From the NCBI RefSeq assembly GCF_019656455.1, contig NZ_BPMK01000001.1:62001-126000 (forward strand): a DNA stretch of 64,000 bases. The letters are read 5' to 3'. A program made the position numbers and the translations under genes. The notes beneath the pieces are model-generated. The model was not told the DNA's origin. It made no database searches and saw only the letters and a list, made by a program, of their open reading frames with translations. Below, piece by piece: positions 37,671-49,383 of this stretch (position 1 is its first letter; every line of letters starts with the position of its first letter). The stretch comes from Noviherbaspirillum aridicola. GTDB taxonomy: Bacteria; Pseudomonadota; Gammaproteobacteria; Burkholderiales; Burkholderiaceae_D.

Positions 37671-37940
37671 CTATTGCCTGCGCCCGACGAGATAGCGCAC
37701 GCCCTGCGGACCATAGCTTTCGGTGTGCGCTTCGTTCGCCTGCAGATGGAAGATCTCGCCGCGCCGGTAAGTCCGCGCGCCGTTTCCCGTTCCGATGCGG
37801 ATTTCGCCGTCGAGGATCAGGGCCTTGGCTTCGAACGGATGGACATGCGAGTCGAGCATGCCGCCAGGTTCGCGGGTAACGCTGACAGGCCCGGCATAGC
37901 CCTCGGCCTTCAGCATGTCGACGAACTGTTCCTGTTCCAT
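37671..37940 (-). CDS. Cupin-domain protein
   Basis: An 89-residue single-domain cupin. Metal-binding motif 1 is visible as SHVHPFEAKALILDGEIRIG, with the two His and Glu ligands, and motif 2 as EIFHLQANEAHTE with its histidine. Small cupins of this type bind a divalent metal and act in metabolism or as sensors. The ATG at 37940 follows GGGAGC. It is convergent with the two-helix membrane protein gene and divergent from the YkgJ gene; substrate unknown. Confidence 0.85.
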   Translation of the reverse strand: MEQEQFVDMLKAEGYAGPVSVTREPGGMLDSHVHPFEAKALILDGEIRIGTGNGARTYRRGEIFHLQANEAHTESYGPQGVRYLVGRRQ

Positions 37941-38118
37941 CCGGCGCTCCCGGGAAAATCGATGCCCGCAGCTTAACATCGCCGGCGCGGCTCTGCCCAT
38001 CGCAGCGCGTTGCCCTGCCGCGGGATTCCTTCTACACTCGCCCAATTGCCGGAGACCGGGTTCCCGGTCCGACAGGCCCTGCCCTGTGGGCGCCGGCGAG
38101 GGAACACGAAAGAATGCG

Positions 38119-38748
38119 ATGGATGACCTTATCGAACTGATCGACGCGCGCAAGACCAGCCTGAGCGAGCGCGTGCCCGACGTGACGCGCCGGATCCAGG
38201 AAGACTTCGCACCGCGCGAGGCAGCGCTCGTCGCGAGGCTGGACCGCGTGCTCGCCGACAACGCTTCGCGCCGCAACAAGATCGTCAAGATACAGGCGCT
38301 GGTGTCGGAGGTGCGCGAGGCCGCTGCTGCGCACGCGGCTTGCCGGCAGGGCTGTTCGGCATGCTGCCACCAGCGGGTGATGATGTCGCAGACGGAGGCG
38401 GATGCCATCGGCCACCGGATAGGGCGTACGGCGGTGCAGCTGCGGTCGGACTATGTGCCGCCCGCCCTGCACGATTTCGGCCCCGCTACGCCCTGCCCCT
38501 TCCTGGTGCAGGACGCCTGTTCGATCTACGAGCACCGGCCTTTCGTCTGCCGCAATTACCTCAGCCTGGATACGGATGCGCTGTTGTGCGGATTCGAGAA
38601 CCTGGCGCTGGCGAAGGCAGGCGATCCGCGTCATACGCCGGTGCCGCATCTCGACCCCGGGCCGCTGCTGGCGGCCTACCGGCAGGTATCGGGAAAGGAC
38701 CGGACAGGGGACATCCGGGCTTTTTTTCCGCCGGCAGCCCCGGCCTGA
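38119..38748 (+). CDS. YkgJ-family cysteine-cluster protein
   Basis: A 209-residue protein of the YkgJ family (CxxxCxxCC-type zinc/iron-chelating proteins). The signature CRQGCSACCHQRV and the later CPFLVQDACSIYEHRPFVCR supply the metal-binding cysteines. The N-terminal 70 residues are helical. YkgJ proteins are proposed to bind an Fe-S cluster or zinc; activity unknown. The ATG at 38119 is in frame; an earlier ATG at 38114 is out of frame. The following small CxxC membrane protein gene is on the same strand with a 113-bp gap. Confidence 0.88.
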   Translation: MDDLIELIDARKTSLSERVPDVTRRIQEDFAPREAALVARLDRVLADNASRRNKIVKIQALVSEVREAAAAHAACRQGCSACCHQRVMMSQTEADAIGHRIGRTAVQLRSDYVPPALHDFGPATPCPFLVQDACSIYEHRPFVCRNYLSLDTDALLCGFENLALAKAGDPRHTPVPHLDPGPLLAAYRQVSGKDRTGDIRAFFPPAAPA

Positions 38749-38861
38749 CCCGGCGCACATGCCGCCCCCGCTGGACAGCGGGCGCCGCGCGCGGCATGAT
38801 GCCGAGTAGCAAGTTCATGCTTCGGGCGGTCGACGACCGCCTCCTGACATCGGAAGGGGCA

Positions 38862-39131
38862 ATGGGTATGGACAAATGCCGTGATTGCGAACATCGGGAC
38901 AAGCGCGACCTGGAACAATGCCTGCGGTGCCATGGCGTTGCGCCGATGCGCGTGCATGTGGCGCTTTTCCTGGTGGTTCTCCTGCTGTTCCTCATGGCGG
39001 TGCTCGCGAGCCGGGAAGCGCTGAGCTTCAGGGAGGCGCATGAAGGGCCGATCGCGAGAATGATCCGGCAATACGGCGCGTCCGGCGCGGACAAGTCGCC
39101 GGCGCCGGCAGACCATCCCGCCACGAAGTGA
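38862..39131 (+). CDS. Small CxxC zinc-finger-like membrane protein, copy A
   Basis: An 89-residue protein with an N-terminal Cys4 motif (MDKCRDCEHRDKRDLEQCLRC; two CxxC pairs), a hydrophobic helix of about 20 residues (VHVALFLVVLLLFLMAVLA) and a polar tail. A related protein with the same layout lies at 52092-52376. The cysteines probably bind zinc at the membrane face. The ATG at 38862 follows GGAAGGGGC; one at 38868 is also possible. Not previously named as far as I know; function unknown. Confidence 0.65.
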   Translation: MGMDKCRDCEHRDKRDLEQCLRCHGVAPMRVHVALFLVVLLLFLMAVLASREALSFREAHEGPIARMIRQYGASGADKSPAPADHPATK

Positions 39132-39218
39132 ATCCGACGACCGCCGCGCCATCGCCGGCGGCATGCATGACATGAATGGAACCGGGCGCCAGGACGCCCG
39201 GCCGCGCGGGGAGACGCA

Positions 39219-40334
39219 ATGTTCAATCGTCTGGGAAAGACAGCCGCCGGCGATGACCCGAAGATGGGGCGCCTGGTCAGCTACTGGTCGGTCACGGTAC
39301 TGCTTTATCTGCTGTGCCTCGGCATCGTCTGGCTCGAGACCTTCACCGGCTCCGGCCAGCGGGAAGCCGCCGCCGCCCTGACGATACTCTCCTGCCTCGG
39401 CCATGCCGGCTTCTATCTCCTCATCCGCAAGAGCCGCAGGCTTCGGCTCACGCCGGCGCAGCTGTCGGTCTACCAGGGCCGCTTCGCGGTACTGATCACC
39501 TGCCTCGGCTATCCCATCGTCGGACCCTTCCGCGGCGCCTGCCTCGTCGTGCTGCTGGTGACGCTGGTCTTCTGCGCCTTCACGCTGGAGGCGCGCAAGA
39601 CGCACTCGCTCAGCATTTTCGCCATCGTCCTCCTGGGCGCGATGATGATCGCGATGAGCCGGCTCGATCCCGCCTTCGACGCGCGCATCGAGTTCGTGCA
39701 CTTCGTGCTGATCGGGACCATGGTGGCGGTGGTCGGCATCCTCACTGGCCGCATGAGCGACCTGCGCGCGCGGCTCAAGAAACAGAAGGATGAACTGCTT
39801 GTCGCGCTCGCACGGATCCAGGATCTCGCGACGCGCGACGCGCTCACCCGGCTGCCCAACCGGCGCTTCATGGTCGACCTGCTGCAGGGCGGCGAGCGCG
39901 TCCCGCACGGCAGGCCCGCCTGCCTGGCGCTGCTGGACATCGACTGGTTCAAGCGGATCAACGATACCTACGGCCATGCGGCCGGCGACGAGGTGCTGCA
40001 GCGGTTCGCCGAAGAAGGCAGCAAGCTGCTGCGTCCGACCGATATCCTCGCGCGCTGGGGCGGCGAAGAGTTTCTGCTGTTCCTGCCGCAGACCACGCTG
40101 GCGCAGGCGCAGGGCATACTCGAACGCTTCCGGCGCCACACCGAAGCGTGGACGCTCGCGCACGGCGAGGCCAGGCTGCGCGTGACGGTGTCCGCCGGGC
40201 TGGTGGAGCTGCATGACCGCGAGGATTACGGCAGCGGCATCTCGCGCGCCGACGCGCTGCTCTATCGCGCCAAGTCGGAAGGCCGCAATCGCGTGGCGGT
40301 GGAAGAGGAGGGCGCGGCCGTGACGGCGGCCTGA
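39219..40334 (+). CDS. Membrane-bound diguanylate cyclase
   Basis: A 371-residue enzyme that makes cyclic di-GMP. About six hydrophobic segments (residues 20-180) form a MASE2-like membrane sensor, followed by a linker and a GGDEF domain whose active site reads RWGGEEF (a valid variant of GGDEF), with DIDWFKRINDTYGHAAGDE at the substrate-binding loop. No RxxD inhibitory site is visible immediately upstream of the motif. The ATG at 39219 follows GGGGAGACGC. Single gene. Confidence 0.93.
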   Translation: MFNRLGKTAAGDDPKMGRLVSYWSVTVLLYLLCLGIVWLETFTGSGQREAAAALTILSCLGHAGFYLLIRKSRRLRLTPAQLSVYQGRFAVLITCLGYPIVGPFRGACLVVLLVTLVFCAFTLEARKTHSLSIFAIVLLGAMMIAMSRLDPAFDARIEFVHFVLIGTMVAVVGILTGRMSDLRARLKKQKDELLVALARIQDLATRDALTRLPNRRFMVDLLQGGERVPHGRPACLALLDIDWFKRINDTYGHAAGDEVLQRFAEEGSKLLRPTDILARWGGEEFLLFLPQTTLAQAQGILERFRRHTEAWTLAHGEARLRVTVSAGLVELHDREDYGSGISRADALLYRAKSEGRNRVAVEEEGAAVTAA

Positions 40335-40343
40335 TGCCGCGCC

Positions 40344-40838
40344 TCAGTAGTTGCGCGCGTCCTGGCTGCTGGTGCCGGTCACTCTTCCGGTGCTGATGTC
40401 GAAGTGCACATTGAAGAACTGTTCGCCGAAGGGCGACAGGTAGCGCCAGTCGAGCACTTCTTCATTCTTGCGCGCATAGCGCTCGATCTTGCGCTCCCGG
40501 CCGAGGATGCGATGCACCTCTTCCCGCGTCATGCCCGGCTTGATGCGGGCGAAGTTCTCTTCCGTCAGCAGCTGGCGGTAGTCCACCAGTCTGCCGTCGC
40601 GGCCGATCAGGAATTCCCATGTCCGGGTGCCGGCCGGCCCTTTCGGATATTGCAGCGCACGCGTGCCGTCGCTGTCCTCGTAGACCCTGTCGGGCGCGCC
40701 CATCACCGACCTGACGTCGCCTTCGCTCGATACGCCGCGCTGCAACCTGTCGAGGCCCGGCTCCTGCAGGAGATTGCCGTCCTTGTCGCAGCCGAAGAGC
40801 AGGAGGGAAAGCATGAAGCAAAGAATCGACCGGATCAT
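40344..40838 (-). CDS. SmpA/OmlA (BamE-like) lipoprotein
   Basis: A 164-residue lipoprotein with lipobox LFGC (Cys17) and a duplicated OmlA/BamE-type fold: LDRLQRGVSSEGDVRSVMG followed by APDRVYEDSDG, and FARIKPGMTREEVHRILG in the second half. BamE is part of the outer-membrane beta-barrel assembly machine; this duplicated form is a related envelope lipoprotein, not BamE itself. The ATG at 40838 gives a normal signal peptide. Convergent with the diguanylate cyclase gene (9 bp between the stops). Confidence 0.85.
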   Translation of the reverse strand: MIRSILCFMLSLLLFGCDKDGNLLQEPGLDRLQRGVSSEGDVRSVMGAPDRVYEDSDGTRALQYPKGPAGTRTWEFLIGRDGRLVDYRQLLTEENFARIKPGMTREEVHRILGRERKIERYARKNEEVLDWRYLSPFGEQFFNVHFDISTGRVTGTSSQDARNY

Positions 40839-40946
40839 GGCGCCTGTCCTGAAAACCCATTGGAAGCAGCGAAGGTGCGGCGCGTTTCAGGCGATCGGCG
40901 GCCGGTTAATGACAATCAACGCGACCGCCATCGCGGCGCCCGCCCT

Positions 40947-42242
40947 TCAGCGGTACCGGGTATCCGGCCTGGCCAGCGTCGGGGCGACCTCGACCGTGAT
41001 TTCGTCGCCGGGGCGCAGGCTGACCAGCAGCCGTTCGCCGACGACGACGGCATCGACGGCGGCGCCGCTGCGGCTGCTTGCCTTGAAGCCGGACTGCAGC
41101 GTCGCCTTGACCGGGATCGCCACCGTCAGCGGATCGGTGCACAGGCGCGGATCATGCTGGCCGGTCAGCGTCACCACCGCCTTGCCGGGCGCGGAGGTGA
41201 AGACCGATGGCGTGAACAGCGGCCGGCAGGCCCGGTAGCGAGCGACTTTCTCGTAGGTGTCGACCCACAGCCGGGAAGAGAACCGGGCGGCATGCGCGAG
41301 ATGGTCCCTCAGGAACTGCGAACTCACCGGACTCCATCCGTCGCCATCCACGCCGTGGCCGCCGGCCACCAGCCAGCCGTCGGTGTCGACGACCCTCGTC
41401 AGCTGTGCATTGGCTCTCGCGAGCGCCTGCTCGGGCGTCGTGTCATGCGCGAGGTCGAAGAATGCGAACTCATAGTTGCTTTCGCCGATCGCGAGCTTGC
41501 GGACCGAGAGATGGCTTTTCTCGGCGATCTCGAGCGCCCGGGCGCTGTACATGTGCCAGGGGAAGGCGATGGTCCGCGGCCGCATGCCGAGGCGCTGTTC
41601 GATGAGCTGCTGCGCGCCCACGATCTCGGTCATCAGCGTCTGTTCGCTCAGCGTCGGGTCGTTCAGTTCGATCGAGTGCGTCATCGAATGATTGCCGATC
41701 TCGTGGCCTCTTGCCGCAATCGCTCTCCAGTAGTCCCAGCCTGTCAGTGTCTCCACCGTGCCGGGGACGATATAGAAGGTCGCGCGCCATCCGGATTGCT
41801 CGAAGATCTCGGCGATCGTGGTGCTCGAGGCGTAGCCGTCGTCGAAGGTATAGGACGCGGCCGAGCGCTTGCCGCCGAGGTAGCGCGTCAGGCTCGCGGC
41901 GTTGAGGTCGAGGCAGCGGTCGATCGTCGTGGCGCAGATGGATTCGATCGGCGGCGGCGGTGGCGGGTCATCCTCGGGCACCGGCTCGTTGTCGGGCTTG
42001 TCGCCGCCGGTCTGGTCGGGCGGCGTGTCCTTGCCCGGCGTGCCGCCCGGGTCCGCAGCCGGACCGTCCTGTCCGGCGGGCGGAGGATGGGTGGCGGGCG
42101 GATTCGGGGAGGGCGAGCTGTCGGTGACGGGGCGGGATACGCTTCCCCCGTCCGAACCGCCGCCTCCCCCGCCGCCGCAGGCGCTCAGGCCCGCGAGCAG
42201 CGTCAGCAGCAGACTGTTGACCAGGGCACGGTACGACCTCAT
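40947..42242 (-). CDS. Lipoprotein polysaccharide deacetylase (NodB fold)
   Basis: A 431-residue lipoprotein. The lipobox LSAC (Cys22) is followed by seven glycines and a Pro-rich linker (about residues 30-95). The deacetylase domain (about 125-340) has NodB motifs: SYTFDDGYASS with the catalytic Asp and metal Asp, HSMTH with the two metal His, AFPWHMYS and VAGGHGVDGDGW. A C-terminal beta domain (about 345-431) follows. It likely deacetylates an exopolysaccharide such as poly-N-acetylglucosamine or cellulose. The ATG at 42242, 7 bases after GGAG, is preferred over a TTG two codons upstream. Confidence 0.9.
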   Translation of the reverse strand: MRSYRALVNSLLLTLLAGLSACGGGGGGGSDGGSVSRPVTDSSPSPNPPATHPPPAGQDGPAADPGGTPGKDTPPDQTGGDKPDNEPVPEDDPPPPPPIESICATTIDRCLDLNAASLTRYLGGKRSAASYTFDDGYASSTTIAEIFEQSGWRATFYIVPGTVETLTGWDYWRAIAARGHEIGNHSMTHSIELNDPTLSEQTLMTEIVGAQQLIEQRLGMRPRTIAFPWHMYSARALEIAEKSHLSVRKLAIGESNYEFAFFDLAHDTTPEQALARANAQLTRVVDTDGWLVAGGHGVDGDGWSPVSSQFLRDHLAHAARFSSRLWVDTYEKVARYRACRPLFTPSVFTSAPGKAVVTLTGQHDPRLCTDPLTVAIPVKATLQSGFKASSRSGAAVDAVVVGERLLVSLRPGDEITVEVAPTLARPDTRYR

Positions 42243-42381
42243 GTGCAAGCTCCGTTCGCATATCGATGGAGCTCACTTTAATTGGCGGTATCCGGCCGGT
42301 ATTGACTGCTGTCCTGTTCCCTCAGGCATTGACTTGAGGGATTGCAATCGCCCTCGAATCGCCTCTCGCGGCTGTCACGCG

Positions 42382-42645
42382 CTACTGAAAATCGGGCCTT
42401 TGCACACCGTCGGTCTGCCCGCATTTCGGGCAGGTGACGACGATGCCGCCGAGGACGTTCGACAGGCTGCGTTCACCCGATCCTTCGGTCGCGGTCCATG
42501 TCTCGCCGCACTGCAGGCATTGCACGCTGGCGGAAGCGATTTCCTTCTGCACGCTCTCGGCGATGCCGTCGTGCCCTTTCGCGTCCGAAGGCAGGTCCTG
42601 CATCCGGACATCCCAGACTTTGAATCCCTTCGCTTGGTCGGCCAT
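42382..42645 (-). CDS. Zinc-ribbon protein at the end of the cox cluster
   Basis: An 87-residue protein with two CxxC pairs: CLQCG and CPKCG, spaced as in a zinc ribbon. The N-terminal half (MADQAKGFKVWDVRMQDLPS and GHDGIAESVQKEIASAS) is helical. It begins 30 bp after the coxG stop codon and has its own AGGAGACC ribosome site, so it probably forms the last gene of the cox operon. Role in the complex is unknown. The C-terminal residues GVQRPDFQ are not conserved with anything I recognise. Confidence 0.75.
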   Translation of the reverse strand: MADQAKGFKVWDVRMQDLPSDAKGHDGIAESVQKEIASASVQCLQCGETWTATEGSGERSLSNVLGGIVVTCPKCGQTDGVQRPDFQ

Positions 42646-42675
42646 GTCGGTCTCCTCGTTCTGTCGTTGCGGTTG

Positions 42676-43179
42676 TCACATGGAGGGTTGCGGGCCGGGC
42701 GCCCTCGCTGCATGCTGCGCCGGATCGGCCTGCGCGGATTCGTCCTGCAATTCCCGGGCGAGCGCGGCAAAGAAATCGGCGGCCATCTTGCGCGCCGCGC
42801 CGTCCACCAGGCGCGAGCCGATCTGCGCCAGCTTGCCGCCGATCTGCGCCGAGGCGGTATAGGCGAGACTGGTCGCTTCGCCCTCGGGCGAGAGCTGCAC
42901 CCTGGCCGTCCCCTTGGCGAAACCGGCCACGCCCCCCTGTCCCTCGAAATTGATGGTGTAGGACTCGGGCGGCCGGATGTCGAGCAGGAATATCTTGCCG
43001 GCGAACTTCGCGCTGACCGGGCCGATCTTCACGGCCATCGCCACCTTGTATTCGTTGTCGCCGGTCGGCTCGATCGATTCGCAGCCGGTGATGCAGGCCT
43101 TGAGCAGTTGCGGATCGTTGAGCGCGGCCCAGACCCGATCCGGCGGCGCCGGCACCACTTGTACGCTAGACATTTCCAT
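42676..43179 (-). CDS. coxG: CoxG-type SRPBCC protein
   Basis: A 167-residue SRPBCC-fold protein of the CoxG family, which in CO oxidisers anchors the enzyme to the membrane or binds quinone. Signatures: PPDRVWAALNDPQLLKACITG, GPVSAKFAGKIFLLD and the glycine-rich C-terminal IGGKLAQIGSRLVDGAAR helix. The ATG at 43179 follows CAGGAGACCGCC. It overlaps coxE by 14 bases, so it is part of the same operon. Here the neighbours encode a form II molybdenum hydroxylase, so its partner is that enzyme. Confidence 0.9.
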   Translation of the reverse strand: MEMSSVQVVPAPPDRVWAALNDPQLLKACITGCESIEPTGDNEYKVAMAVKIGPVSAKFAGKIFLLDIRPPESYTINFEGQGGVAGFAKGTARVQLSPEGEATSLAYTASAQIGGKLAQIGSRLVDGAARKMAADFFAALARELQDESAQADPAQHAARAPGPQPSM

Positions 43180-44425
43180 GGCGGTCTCCTGCCGGATGAA
43201 TCGTCCGGCGGCGTGTGAAGGGACGCGGCTGCGCCGCGGTTTCCAGCACTTCGCCGAGGCGGGCGAGGCTGTCGAGGTTGTGCACCGGCAGGAACAGGTC
43301 GGCATGAGGCAGCATCGCCCGTATGCCCGCCGGTTTCGCTTCGAATCCCGCGTAGCGCAGCAGCGGGTTGAGCCAGACGAGGCGCCGGCAGGACAGGTGC
43401 AGCCTTTCCATTCCGGCGGCCAGTCCCCTGGCGTCGTCGCTGTCGAGCCCGTCGGTGATCAGCAGCACGGTCGCGCCCTGGCCGAGCAGGCGCCGCGCCC
43501 AGCAGCGATTGAATTCATGCAGGCAGGCGCCGATGCGGGTGCCGCCGGCCCAGTCGCTCACCTGGCGCGACACGCGTGCCAGCGCCGTGTCGACGTCGCG
43601 GTCGCGCAATGCGCGGGTGACGTTGGACAAGCGGGTGCCGAACAGGAAGGCATGCATGCGGGTGCCGTGGCTGGACAGCGCGTGCATGAAATGCAGCAGC
43701 ATGCGCGAGTAACGCTCCATCGAGCCGGATATGTCGCACAGGACCACGAGCGTGGCCGGGCGGGTGCGCGGCGCGCGGCGGCGCAGTTCGATGAAGCCGG
43801 CGGCGGAACCGACGACTTCCCGCATCGTGGCGCGCAGGTCAATCGAGCCGCCGCCGCGGCATGGACGCGAACGACGCGCCGGAAGGCGCGGCAGCGGCAG
43901 GCGCAGCGTGGCGATCAGCCGCCGGGTCTGCGCCAGTTCGGCCGCCGTCATGGCGGCGAAATCCTTCGCCTGCAGCGCTTCGCGGGGCGACATGGTCATC
44001 GAGGCGTCGACCCGGAGTTCGGGCGGCAGCTGGTCGGACTGAAGCGGCGGGCGGAGGAGACCCGGCTGCATTGCCTGCGCGAGCCGGGGCGCGACCTCGC
44101 GCCGGGCCTGCGGCGCCCGCACGCCGGCGAGCAGGTCGCGCAGGCCCTCCATGCGCGCGCTTGCCTCGGGATCGCGCCAGAACAGGTCGAAGGCCTGGTC
44201 GAAGATCTCCTGCTGCTCATGCCGGTCCACCAGCACCGTGGACAGCGCATAGTAGAAATCATCGCGCCGCGACAGACCGACCGCCTGCAGCGCCTGCAGC
44301 GCATCGAGCGCGCCCGCCGGTCCGATCGGCAATCCCGCGCGTCGCAGCACGCGGGTGAAGAACAGCACATTGTCGGCGAGCCGGCCGCCCCCGATCACGC
44401 GTGCCTGCGCCGCCGACGTGCTCAT
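43166..44425 (-). CDS. coxE: CoxE-type VWA protein for hydroxylase maturation
   Basis: A 419-residue protein of the CoxE family with a C-terminal von Willebrand A domain; its metal site (MIDAS) reads DISGSMERYSRMLLHF, with the second and third parts at TDGLDSD and the loop TRIGACLHE. CoxD and CoxE work together in inserting sulfur and copper or otherwise activating the hydroxylase. The start overlaps the coxD stop by four bases, and the stop overlaps coxG by 14 bases. Confidence 0.88.
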   Translation of the reverse strand: MSTSAAQARVIGGGRLADNVLFFTRVLRRAGLPIGPAGALDALQALQAVGLSRRDDFYYALSTVLVDRHEQQEIFDQAFDLFWRDPEASARMEGLRDLLAGVRAPQARREVAPRLAQAMQPGLLRPPLQSDQLPPELRVDASMTMSPREALQAKDFAAMTAAELAQTRRLIATLRLPLPRLPARRSRPCRGGGSIDLRATMREVVGSAAGFIELRRRAPRTRPATLVVLCDISGSMERYSRMLLHFMHALSSHGTRMHAFLFGTRLSNVTRALRDRDVDTALARVSRQVSDWAGGTRIGACLHEFNRCWARRLLGQGATVLLITDGLDSDDARGLAAGMERLHLSCRRLVWLNPLLRYAGFEAKPAGIRAMLPHADLFLPVHNLDSLARLGEVLETAAQPRPFTRRRTIHPAGDRHGNV

Positions 44426-45339
44426 GGCTGCCCCGCGACGTCGCTTCGCGCGTCGGCCACCAGCTGCGCGACCGCACTGCCGTCGAGGCGCGCGATGTCG
44501 TCCTCATACTTCAGCAGCACGCCGCGGGTGGCCTCCACCGCTTCCGGATCGATCGCGTTGCGGTCGAGGGCGGCCAGCGCGGCAGCCCAGTCGATGGTTT
44601 CCGACACGCCCGGCGCCTTGTACAGCTCCATCTCCCGCAGCCGGGCGATGAAGGCCACCACTTCGCGGCTGAGCCTGTCGGACGCCTCCGGCGCCTTGCG
44701 CCTGACGATGTCGAGTTCACGCTGGCGGTCCGGATAGTCGACCCAGTGATAGAAGCAGCGCCGCTTGACCGCGTCGTGGATTTCGCGGGTGCGGTTGGAG
44801 GTGATGATGACGATCGGCGGCTGCGCGGCGCGTATCGTGCCCAGCTCCGGGATGCTGACCTGGTACTCGGCGAGCACCTCGAGCAGATAGGCTTCGAAGG
44901 GCTCGTCGGCGCGGTCCAGCTCGTCGATCAGCAGCACCGGCGCGCCGCCGTCGCTGCTGTCGAGCGCCTGCAGCAGCGGGCGCGGGATCAGGAAGCGGTC
45001 GCTGAAGATGTCGGTTTCCAGGCTGTCGCGCTCGGCGCCGGTGGCCTCGGCGAGGCGGATCGCTATCATCTGGCGCGGATAATTCCACTCATAGACCGCG
45101 TTCGCGATGTCGAGCCCCTCATAGCATTGCAGGCGCACCAGCCGCCGGCCGAGTCCCGCCGCGAGCGCCTTGGCGACCTCGGTCTTGCCGACCCCGGCTT
45201 CACCCTCGAGGAACAGCGGCCGGGACATGGTCAGCGCGAGGTAAAGCGCGGTCGCGAGATGACGCTCGGCGACATACTGCTGCGCGCCGAGCAGGCGCAT
45301 GACGTCATCCACCGAGGCGGGCAGCTTGTCCGGACTCAT
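44422..45339 (-). CDS. coxD: CoxD-type MoxR AAA+ ATPase
   Basis: A 305-residue MoxR-group AAA+ ATPase. Walker A is GEAGVGKTEVAKAL (about residue 46), Walker B is VLLIDELDRAD, and the sensor 1 region is IVIITSNRTRE. Together with CoxE it remodels the apo-hydroxylase. In the operon order S-L-M-D-E-G it sits between coxM (22-bp gap) and coxE (4-bp overlap). Confidence 0.92.
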   Translation of the reverse strand: MSPDKLPASVDDVMRLLGAQQYVAERHLATALYLALTMSRPLFLEGEAGVGKTEVAKALAAGLGRRLVRLQCYEGLDIANAVYEWNYPRQMIAIRLAEATGAERDSLETDIFSDRFLIPRPLLQALDSSDGGAPVLLIDELDRADEPFEAYLLEVLAEYQVSIPELGTIRAAQPPIVIITSNRTREIHDAVKRRCFYHWVDYPDRQRELDIVRRKAPEASDRLSREVVAFIARLREMELYKAPGVSETIDWAAALAALDRNAIDPEAVEATRGVLLKYEDDIARLDGSAVAQLVADARSDVAGQP

Positions 45340-45361
45340 GCGGCCGTCGACGGCAGACGCG

Positions 45362-46159
45362 TCATTGCAGCGCCCGGGCCACCGCGCGCGCGGCGAGCAC
45401 CGGGATCAGGTGGGCGCGGTAGGCGGCGCTCGCATGCAGGTCCGAGCTCAGATCGTCCTCCGGTATCCGCACCGCCTTCGCCGCGTCAGGCGTGAAGCTG
45501 GCCTGCAGCGCCTGCTCCAGCGGCGCGGCGCGGAAGGCGCAGCCGGCGCATCCGGTGACCGCCACCCGCACCTGTCCCTGGCGGTCGCGGCCGACGAAGA
45601 CGCCGACCAGCGCAAAGCGGGAGGCCGGGTTTTCGAACTTGATGTAGGCGGCCCGCTCGGGAATCGGGAACGACACCGCGGTGATCAGTTCGCCCGGTTC
45701 GAGCGCGGTTTCGTACATGCCTTTCAGGAAGTCGTCGGCCGCGATCTCGCGGCGGTCGGTGCGGATCGCCGCCCCCAGGCCGAGCACCGCGGCCGGATAG
45801 CAGGCCGCCGGATCGTTGTTGGCGAGCGCCCCGCCCAGGGTGCCGAGATTGCGCACCTGCAGATCGCCGATGCCGGCCGCGAGGCCGGCGAGCGCCGGGA
45901 TCGCGCGCAGCACTTCGTCCGACTGCGCGATGTCGGCGTGCCGGCTGCCGGCGCCGATCACCAGCGCCTCGCCCTCGCGCCGGATGCCGCGCAGTTCTTC
46001 TATGCCGCCCAGGTCGACCAGCCGCGTGGGCGCGGCCAGCCGCAGCTTCATGGCCGCCACCAGGCTCTGGCCGCCGGCGAGCGGCCGGCTGTCGGGGTCG
46101 GCGAGCAGGGCCACCGCCTCGCTCACGCTACTGGGTCGATGCAGTTCGAATCCGTACAT
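45362..46159 (-). CDS. coxM: Molybdenum hydroxylase FAD-binding subunit (CoxM-like)
   Basis: A 265-residue medium subunit. FAD-binding motifs are [14 protein letters not shown] (family AGGHSLIPMMK) and [16 protein letters not shown] (family TIGGxxxxxDP). It passes electrons from the Fe-S subunit to the acceptor. The gene follows coxL by 10 bp. Length is slightly short for CoxM (288) but normal for the wider family. Confidence 0.93.
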   Translation of the reverse strand: MYGFELHRPSSVSEAVALLADPDSRPLAGGQSLVAAMKLRLAAPTRLVDLGGIEELRGIRREGEALVIGAGSRHADIAQSDEVLRAIPALAGLAAGIGDLQVRNLGTLGGALANNDPAACYPAAVLGLGAAIRTDRREIAADDFLKGMYETALEPGELITAVSFPIPERAAYIKFENPASRFALVGVFVGRDRQGQVRVAVTGCAGCAFRAAPLEQALQASFTPDAAKAVRIPEDDLSSDLHASAAYRAHLIPVLAARAVARALQ

Positions 46160-46169
46160 GCTTGCCTCC

Positions 46170-48578
<2,409 letters not shown>

Positions 48579-48579
48579 G

Positions 48580-49056
<477 letters not shown>

Positions 49057-49383
49057 GCGATTACTCCTCTAACGAGTTGCCGGTTGATCAGGCGGGAGCA
49101 GTAGCCGCGGGGGCAGAGATGGGAAACCGGGATGCGAGGCCGTGCCGCCGCATCGTCGTCAAGCGTGTCTCCGATATTTGTCCCGATAACCGGCCGCTCG
49201 CCATGTCATCGATTCTTTTATTCGCGGTCGGCCGGATGGGCTGGCAGCGCCGAACCAGCGTACTTCCGCCGGGCCGGCTATCTTTGCGGAACCTCAAAGG
49301 ACCGCGCCGGCGGCGGAATCAGAATCGTCGCAGGCGCGCCGCCTCCGGTCGCGCCGGCCTTCCAACCCCGGGAGCAAGCCGCC
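49057..49383. promoter_or_regulatory. Divergent control region of coxS and xdhC-like genes
   Basis: A 327-bp gap between the divergent coxS and XdhC-like genes. Both operons must be controlled from here. It includes AT-richer parts (49164-49215) suitable for promoters, but I see no consensus elements or clear operator dyad. No coding frame in it has acceptable composition. Confidence 0.4.
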